A stretch of 6,286 nt of DNA, from positions 1-6,286 of the forward strand of contig JADZBR010000173.1 of assembly GCA_020852035.1 (NCBI GenBank), given 5' to 3'. The notes under the pieces were generated by a model, which was not told where the DNA came from, did no database searches, and worked only from the letters and a program-made list of their open reading frames with translations. The translations under genes and the position numbers were made by a program. The stretch comes from Caulobacteraceae bacterium (GTDB lineage: Bacteria > Pseudomonadota > Alphaproteobacteria > Caulobacterales > Caulobacteraceae). Below are positions 1-4,284 of the stretch, piece after piece; position 1 is the first letter of the stretch, and every line of letters starts with the position of its first letter.

Positions 1-909
1 GCGGGCGAAGGCGCGCGGCTCGAACGGCTGCAGGTCCTCGATCCCCTCGCCGACGCCCATCAGCTTGATCGGCGAGTCCGAGGCCTGCGCCACCGGCACC
101 AGCACCCCGCCGCGCGCCGTGCCGTCCAGCTTGGTCATGACGATGCCGGAGACGCCGATCTGGTTGCCGAAGATGTTCTCCTGGGCCAGCGCGTTGCGAC
201 CCACCGTGGCGTCGAGCACCAAGAGGGTCTCGTGCGGCGCCTCGGGCTCCACCTTCTTGACCACGCGGATCATCTTCAGGAGCTCGTCCATCAGCCCCTG
301 CTTGTTCTGCAGCCGGCCGGCGGTGTCGATCAGCACCACGTCGAAGCCCTCGGTCCTGGCCCGCTCGACCGCGTCGAACGCCAGGCCCGCCGCGTCCGCC
401 CCGGTCGGCCCGGCCATGAACTCCGCCCTCGCTCGCTCGGCCCAGACCTTCAGCTGCTCCACTGCCGCCGCTCGGAAGGTGTCGCCGGCGACGATCAGCA
501 CCTTGGCGCCCTGGTTCACCAGGTCCGCCGCGATCTTGCCGAGCGTCGTGGTCTTGCCCGAGCCATTGACGCCGATGAACAGCACCACGTAGGGCCGCGG
601 CCCATCCAGCGGCTCGAAATCGCCGCGCCGGCCCTCCAGCTCCTCGCCGATCGCCGTCGCCAGCGCTTCCTTGATCTCGATCTCGTCGGCGCTTTTGCCG
701 AAGCGCTCCTCGGCGAACTTCCGGGTGATCCGCTCGGCGGAGTACGGCCCGAGGTCGGCCTCGATCAGCATCTCCTCCAGCTCATCGAGCTTGGCCTGGT
801 CGAGCGGCTGCTTGACGAGCCCGCCGACCAGCCCCTCGGTCATCTGCTTCGACGAGCGCGAGAGCCCGTCGGTCAGCCGCTGGAACCAGCCCTTCTTCTG
901 CTCAGCCAT
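1..909 (-). CDS. ftsY: Signal recognition particle receptor GTPase FtsY, C-terminal tip cut by window edge
   Basis: FtsY is the bacterial SRP receptor. It docks the Ffh-4.5S RNA-ribosome complex at the inner membrane and, by reciprocal GTP hydrolysis with Ffh, hands nascent membrane proteins to SecYEG. The window holds 303 residues from the ATG at 909. An aromatic/basic amphipathic N-terminus (MAEQKKGWFQRL) leads straight into the helical N domain (about 25-95); the long acidic A domain of E. coli FtsY is absent, as is common in alphaproteobacteria. The G domain shows the P-loop GVNGSGKTTT (113-122), the insertion-box start DTFRAAAVEQL (143-153), DTAGR (195-199), TKLD (259-262) and GVGE (285-288), then DLQPFEPRAFAR at the edge. 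Only a short C-terminal tail, probably 5-20 residues, should be missing. The start overlaps the upstream GFA gene by 8 nt and no clear Shine-Dalgarno precedes it, which suggests translational coupling. Identity is very secure. Confidence 0.97.
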   Translation of the reverse strand, partial: MAEQKKGWFQRLTDGLSRSSKQMTEGLVGGLVKQPLDQAKLDELEEMLIEADLGPYSAERITRKFAEERFGKSADEIEIKEALATAIGEELEGRRGDFEPLDGPRPYVVLFIGVNGSGKTTTLGKIAADLVNQGAKVLIVAGDTFRAAAVEQLKVWAERARAEFMAGPTGADAAGLAFDAVERARTEGFDVVLIDTAGRLQNKQGLMDELLKMIRVVKKVEPEAPHETLLVLDATVGRNALAQENIFGNQIGVSGIVMTKLDGTARGGVLVPVAQASDSPIKLMGVGEGIEDLQPFEPRAFAR

Positions 910-1384
910 GCGGGGTCCAGCTGTCGGTGTCGTGGTCGGGATGCTGGTTGGAGCGGACCTCGGCGTAGTAGGCGCGGCTCGCCTCGTGCTCCTCGGCCGA
1001 ACGGGTCGGCAGCCTGGCCAGGTCGTCGGCGAAGGGCAGCTTGTCCTCCAGCCCGATCCGGATCGTCGGCCGGATGGCGGCCGCATCGTCGAACGCGCCG
1101 ATGGCCACATTGACCGTCTGGCCGGCCTCGGCCTCCAGCACCTCGAAGGTCAGCTGCGTGCCGCAGTCGCCGCAGAAGCCGCGCCGGGCCATGTTGGAGC
1201 TGGCGAAGTGCTTCGGCGCGCCGCGCGTCCATTCCAGCCCGAAGGCGTCGACATAGGGGCCGAAGAAGGCGCCGAACGCCTTCTGGCACATGCGGCAGTG
1301 GCAGAGGCTCGCGCGCCCCAGCCGCTCGGCGCGGAAACGCACCGCGCCGCACTGGCAGCCGCCGGTGAAAGGCTTATCGCTCAT
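902..1384 (-). CDS. GFA-family (CENP-V/GFA domain) zinc-binding protein
   Basis: A complete 160-residue cytoplasmic protein of the GFA family, named after a proposed glutathione-dependent formaldehyde-activating enzyme. That activity is disputed and most members have no proven substrate. The zinc ligands expected of the fold are all visible: GGCQCGAVRF (C10, C12), CHCRMCQ (C28, C30, C33) and GFCGDCGTQL (C71, C74). The segment IRIGLEDKLPFADDL (about 108-122) matches the usual end of the domain. A roughly 35-residue polar tail rich in D, E and H follows. The ATG at 1384 puts the first motif at residues 8-17, the normal position, so the start is sound. Its TGA (904-902) lies inside the ftsY start region, giving an 8-nt overlap and a likely GFA-ftsY operon. 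No Shine-Dalgarno is seen; a -10-like element sits 7 nt upstream of the ATG. Family is certain, function is not. Confidence 0.93.
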   Translation of the reverse strand: MSDKPFTGGCQCGAVRFRAERLGRASLCHCRMCQKAFGAFFGPYVDAFGLEWTRGAPKHFASSNMARRGFCGDCGTQLTFEVLEAEAGQTVNVAIGAFDDAAAIRPTIRIGLEDKLPFADDLARLPTRSAEEHEASRAYYAEVRSNQHPDHDTDSWTPHG

Positions 1385-1390
1385 GGGCCG

Positions 1391-1398
1391 CTTCTAGC
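1391..1398 (-). promoter_or_regulatory. Candidate -10 element for GFA-ftsY, possible leaderless start
   Basis: Read on the minus strand this is GCTAGAAG, seven of eight positions of the Caulobacter housekeeping -10 consensus GCTANAWC as I know it. It ends 7 nt before the GFA ATG, so transcription would begin at or very near the A of the start codon and give a leaderless mRNA, consistent with the absent Shine-Dalgarno. A TTGACG-like -35 at proper spacing is not seen; TGGACGG is present but only 5 nt away. A GACTC site (GANTC class, the CcrM methylation target in this group) lies next to it at 1399-1403. The whole divergent gap is only 45 bp (1385-1429) and must also carry the promoter for the plus-strand gene. 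Confidence 0.25.
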
Positions 1399-1429
1399 GA
1401 CTCCCGTCCACAGCGCATAGCGTGGCCGC

Positions 1430-2062
1430 ATGGAGCCGATCACCGCCGCCCTCGCCTGGCTGGACTACGCCGCCGTCGCGGTCTTCGCCGCCTCCGGCGC
1501 GCTGGCGGCCGCGCGGCGCAAGCACGACATCGTCACCTTCGGCTTCTTCGCGGCGGTCACCGGGGTGGGCGGCGGCACGCTGCGCGACCTGCTGATCGGC
1601 GCGCCGGTGTTCTGGGTGGAGCAGCCGGCCTATCTGATCGTCTGCCTGGTCGCGGCCGGCGCGGTCTGGGCGTTCGGCTTCGGCGCCTATCGACTGAAGA
1701 CGCTGCTCTGGATGGATGCGCTGGGGATGGCGGCCTACGCGGTGTTCGGCGCGGCCAAGGCGCTGTCGCTGGGCGTGCACCCGGTCTCGGCGGTGGTGAT
1801 GGGCGTGCTGACGGCCACCTTCGGCGGCATCGTGCGCGACGTGCTGGCCGAGGAGCCCTCGGTGCTGCTGCGCCGCGAGATCTACATCACCGCCGCCATC
1901 CTCGGCGCGGTGGTGTTCGTGGCCCTGGTCGGGCTGACGCTGAGCTTCTGGTGGGCGGCGCTGATCGCCTTCACCACCGCGTTCGGGCTGCGGGCGCTGG
2001 CCATGCTGAAGCGCTGGTCGCTGCCCGGCTTCCCCGGCCGCGCGCCGCCGGAGGACGCCTAA
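1430..2062 (+). CDS. TRIC channel / UPF0126 (YicG-like) family inner-membrane protein
   Basis: A complete 210-residue hydrophobic protein of the bacterial trimeric intracellular cation (TRIC) channel family, also called UPF0126 or YicG-like. Bacterial homologues form trimeric cation channels in structural work; the physiological role is unknown, and the domain has also been labelled a glycine transporter. About seven membrane helices are expected, built from two related three-helix repeats. The repeat signatures are GGGTLRD (47-53) and FGGIVRD (131-137), each in a glycine-kinked helix. Each repeat also opens similarly: LDYAAVAVFAASGA (11-24) and MDALGMAAYAVFGA (95-108). The basic tail LKRWSLPGFPGRAPPEDA is presumably cytoplasmic or disordered. 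It is transcribed alone, divergent from GFA-ftsY and convergent with mtaB, sharing 4 bp with the mtaB stop. No clear Shine-Dalgarno precedes the ATG. Length is normal for the family; ion specificity cannot be read from sequence. Confidence 0.93.
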   Translation: MEPITAALAWLDYAAVAVFAASGALAAARRKHDIVTFGFFAAVTGVGGGTLRDLLIGAPVFWVEQPAYLIVCLVAAGAVWAFGFGAYRLKTLLWMDALGMAAYAVFGAAKALSLGVHPVSAVVMGVLTATFGGIVRDVLAEEPSVLLRREIYITAAILGAVVFVALVGLTLSFWWAALIAFTTAFGLRALAMLKRWSLPGFPGRAPPEDA

Positions 2063-3288
2063 ACCCGCGCCGCCGCCCGCCGGCCGTCGTGGCCGGTGAC
2101 CGTCATCGGGACGATCCGCCCGACCGCCGCCTCGCCCTCGAAGGCGACCTCGGTGAAGTCCGCCGCCCGCGCGAACCCGGGCTTCTCCACGAGCGCCGAC
2201 AGCGTGCGGCCGATCTGGCGATCGAGGTGCCGCGACAGCGCCGCTTCGCCGGCGGCGCGCAGGCGGGCGGCCCTGGCCTTCACTTCGGCGCGGGCCACCG
2301 GCGGCATCCGCGCGGCCGGCGTGCCGGGGCGGGGGCTGAACGGGAAGACGTGCAGGAAGGCGAGATCCGCCTCGCCAACCAGCGCGAGGGTGTTCTCGAA
2401 CATCTCGTCCGTCTCGGTCGGGAAGCCGGCGATCAGGTCGGCGCCCAGCGCCACGTCCGGCCGCGCGGCGCGCACCTCCTCCACGAGCCGCAGCGCATCG
2501 GCCCGCAGGTGACGGCGCTTCATGCGCTTCAGGATCATGTCGTCGCCGGCCTGCAGCGACAGGTGCAGGTAAGGCGCAAGGCGTTCCTCCTCGGCGAGGC
2601 AGCGCATCAGGTCCGGGTCGATCTCGGCCGCGTCGATGGAGGAGAGCCGCAGCCGTGGCAACTCGGGGACCAGCTTCAGGATGCGCGCCACCAGCTGGCC
2701 GAGGCTCGGCCGGCCGGGCAGGTCGGCGCCCCAGCTGGTCAGGTCGACGCCTGTCAGCACCACCTCGGCGAAGCCCTGGTCCGCCAGCTTACGCACCTGA
2801 GCCACCACCTCGCCGGCCGGGATCGAGCGGCTGTTCCCGCGCCCGTAGGGGATGATGCAGAAGGTGCAGCGGTGGTCGCAGCCGTTCTGCACCTCGACAT
2901 AGGCCCGCGCCCGCTCCTTCAGCCCGTCGATGGCCGGGGCGTGGACCTCGGTCTGGCTCATGATGTCGGAGACGCGCATCCGCTCGGGCGTCGCGAGGGC
3001 GCCGGGCGCGGCCTTCTCGGCGTTGCCGAGCACCAGGTCCACTTCCGGCATGGCGGCGAAAGCGTCCGGGTCGATCTGCGCGGCGCAGCCGGTGACGATC
3101 AGCCGCGCGCCCGGCCGTTCGCGGCGGGCCTTGCGGATCGCCTGGCGGGCCTGGCGCACCGCCTCCCCGGTCACTGCGCAGGTGTTGAAGACGATGGCGT
3201 CCTGCACGCCGTCGGCCGCGGCCTGGGCGCGGATCAGCTCGCTCTCGTAGGCATTGAGGCGGCAGCCGAAAGTGATGACGTCGGTCAT
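2059..3288 (-). CDS. mtaB: tRNA (N6-L-threonylcarbamoyladenosine-C2)-methylthiotransferase MtaB
   Basis: MtaB is a radical-SAM enzyme that adds a methylthio group to t6A at position 37 of ANN-decoding tRNAs, giving ms2t6A and steadying codon-anticodon pairing. The 409-residue protein has the full methylthiotransferase order. The N-terminal domain carries the auxiliary 4Fe-4S cysteines C9 (GCRLN), C37 (NTCAVT) and C68 (TGCAAQ). The radical-SAM motif CDHRCTFC gives C137, C141 and C144. A TRAM-like RNA-binding domain spans about 358-409. LTGVDLTSWG (178-187), HLSLQAGDD (242-250) and HVFPFSPRPGTPAARMP (313-329) favour MtaB over MiaB or RimO. The ATG at 3288 is preferred over an in-frame ATG at 3357 because the family begins just before GCRLN and because it forms an ATGA overlap with the dapF stop. 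Co-transcription and translational coupling with dapF are likely. Its TAG overlaps the convergent TRIC stop. Confidence 0.95.
   Translation of the reverse strand: MTDVITFGCRLNAYESELIRAQAAADGVQDAIVFNTCAVTGEAVRQARQAIRKARRERPGARLIVTGCAAQIDPDAFAAMPEVDLVLGNAEKAAPGALATPERMRVSDIMSQTEVHAPAIDGLKERARAYVEVQNGCDHRCTFCIIPYGRGNSRSIPAGEVVAQVRKLADQGFAEVVLTGVDLTSWGADLPGRPSLGQLVARILKLVPELPRLRLSSIDAAEIDPDLMRCLAEEERLAPYLHLSLQAGDDMILKRMKRRHLRADALRLVEEVRAARPDVALGADLIAGFPTETDEMFENTLALVGEADLAFLHVFPFSPRPGTPAARMPPVARAEVKARAARLRAAGEAALSRHLDRQIGRTLSALVEKPGFARAADFTEVAFEGEAAVGRIVPMTVTGHDGRRAAARV
2078..2098 (+). terminator. GC-rich stem-loop after the TRIC gene, possible terminator
   Basis: A perfect 6-bp inverted repeat, CCGGCC (2080-2085) and GGCCGG (2091-2096), flanks a 5-nt loop. 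It extends to 8 bp through a G-U and a C-G pair (2078-2098). It starts 15 nt after the plus-strand TAA, a sensible place to stop or protect the TRIC transcript. No T-tract follows on the plus strand, so it is not a classical intrinsic terminator. The stem also lies within the last codons of mtaB, and short GC-rich palindromes are frequent by chance at this base composition. Confidence 0.25.
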
Positions 3289-4112
3289 GGCAGGACGCCG
3301 GTGAACTCGACGGCGATATCGCCGGTCATCAGCACATGGTCGTCGGCCTCGCGCCACTCGATCTCAAGCTCGACGCCGTACAGTTCCAGCACCGCCTTGC
3401 GGCCCGTCAGCTTGCGCCGGTGGGCGGCGACCAGGGCCGCGCAGGCGCCTGTGCCGCAGGCTTGAGTCAGGCCCGCGCCGCGTTCCCAGACGCGCAGGCG
3501 GATGCGGTCCGGCGCCTTGATCTGCGCGAACCCGACGTTGACGCCCTCGGGGAACAGCCGGTGGTGCTCGATCAGCGAACCGACCTCGCGCACCGGCGCG
3601 GCCTGCGCGTCCGGCACGAAGAACACCACGTGCGGATTGCCCATCGAGACCGCGCCCGGCGTGTGCAGCAGCGGCTCGTCGATCGGGCCGACCTGCAGTT
3701 CGATCCCGCGCGTGTCCATCTCTTCCTCGAGGGGGATATCCCGCCAGTCGAGGCCCGGCTTGCCCATGTCGACCGTCACCCTCCGGTCGCCGGCGGCGAA
3801 CGCCTGCAAGGTGCGGTCGTCGGCGGTCATGATGGCCGAACCCCTGCCCGACGCCTGCATCAAGAGCCAGCCCACGCAGCGCGAGGCGTTGCCGCAGGCG
3901 CCCACCGCCTCGCCGTCGGCGTTCCAGAAGCGCACCCGCGCGTCCGCGCCCTCGGCCGGCTCGAACACCACCAGCTGATCGCAGCCGATCCCGCTGGTCC
4001 GGTCGCAGATCGCCCGCACCTCCTCGGCGCTCGGCGCGAAGGGCGCAGACAGGGCCTCGACCACGACGAAGTCGTTGCCGAGCCCGTTCATCTTCAGGAA
4101 CGGACGGCTCAT
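3285..4112 (-). CDS. dapF: Diaminopimelate epimerase DapF
   Basis: DapF interconverts LL- and meso-2,6-diaminopimelate without a cofactor, the penultimate step to lysine and the source of meso-DAP for peptidoglycan. The protein is complete at 275 residues, the usual size. Both active-site cysteines are present: C73 in ACGNASRC (72-79) and C219 in ACGTGACAA (218-226). Other family landmarks are FLKMNGLGNDF (5-15), GCDQL (43-47), SMGNPHVVFF (156-165) and WERGAGLTQACGTG (209-222). The last has Leu where E. coli-type enzymes have Glu after ERGAG, a variant I believe is usual in alphaproteobacteria. The open frame runs on to 4331, but the ATG at 4112 is chosen because homologues begin directly at this conserved N-terminus and the extension would run into the divergent peptidase gene. 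The TGA overlaps the mtaB ATG as ATGA, so dapF leads a dapF-mtaB operon. No Shine-Dalgarno is evident. Confidence 0.97.
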   Translation of the reverse strand: MSRPFLKMNGLGNDFVVVEALSAPFAPSAEEVRAICDRTSGIGCDQLVVFEPAEGADARVRFWNADGEAVGACGNASRCVGWLLMQASGRGSAIMTADDRTLQAFAAGDRRVTVDMGKPGLDWRDIPLEEEMDTRGIELQVGPIDEPLLHTPGAVSMGNPHVVFFVPDAQAAPVREVGSLIEHHRLFPEGVNVGFAQIKAPDRIRLRVWERGAGLTQACGTGACAALVAAHRRKLTGRKAVLELYGVELEIEWREADDHVLMTGDIAVEFTGVLP

Positions 4113-4257
4113 GGCGGGCGCACATATAGGGGACCGCGCCGAATTCACCCAGCATCGAGACGATCGTTTGCGTTCCGACGGCCAGCCGGCATGACCGAAT
4201 TGTAAGGTTCGCGATCCGCGCGATTTCTTGCCCGCCCGGTCTGAGCCGCTATGACCC
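4113..4257. other. Divergent intergenic region between dapF and the S9A peptidase gene
   Basis: This spacer of 145 bp (172 bp if the peptidase starts at 4285) is the largest gap in the window and should hold both divergent promoters. It is visibly richer in A/T than the genes beside it, for example around 4124-4128, 4141-4146 and 4196-4206. On the plus strand, TTGCGT (4168-4173) and TTGTAA (4200-4205) are loose -35-like strings without a convincing -10 at 16-18 nt. A short inverted repeat, TCGCG (4209-4213) and CGCGA (4219-4223), could be an operator half-site pair but is easily a chance match. I see no CtrA-type TTAA-N7-TTAA site, no riboswitch-like structure and no RNA gene. Confidence 0.6.
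4123..4130 (-). promoter_or_regulatory. Candidate -10 element for dapF-mtaB
   Basis: Read on the minus strand this is CCTATATG. Its CTATAT core fits the CTANAW core of the Caulobacter -10 consensus, and TATATG also resembles a general sigma70 -10. It ends 10 nt before the dapF ATG at 4112, so the transcript would have a leader of only a few bases, in line with the missing Shine-Dalgarno. No good -35 is found at usual spacing. Confidence 0.25.
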
Positions 4258-4284
4258 ATGAAACATCCGGAGTTCCGTCCGCCC

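Noticed and set aside
3289..3357. mtaB extended upstream by 23 codons to an ATG at 3357.
   Set aside because: The extra residues are Arg-rich and lie within dapF coding sequence; the ATG at 3288 gives the family's usual N-terminus and the ATGA overlap.
1951..3465. Open frame of 504 codons on the plus strand opposite mtaB, running over the ends of the TRIC gene and dapF.
   Set aside because: It overlaps three well-supported genes and its product is low-complexity R/G/A/H-rich with no motif; a composition artefact.
4191..4205. Four-codon start-stop frame (MTEL) upstream of the peptidase gene, a possible leader peptide.
   Set aside because: No Shine-Dalgarno, no attenuator-like hairpin and no amino-acid bias; a chance ATG in an intergenic stretch.
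4209..4223. Inverted repeat TCGCG-N5-CGCGA as an operator before the peptidase gene.
   Set aside because: Only 5-bp arms made almost entirely of G and C; such pairs are common by chance at this base composition and there is no second copy.
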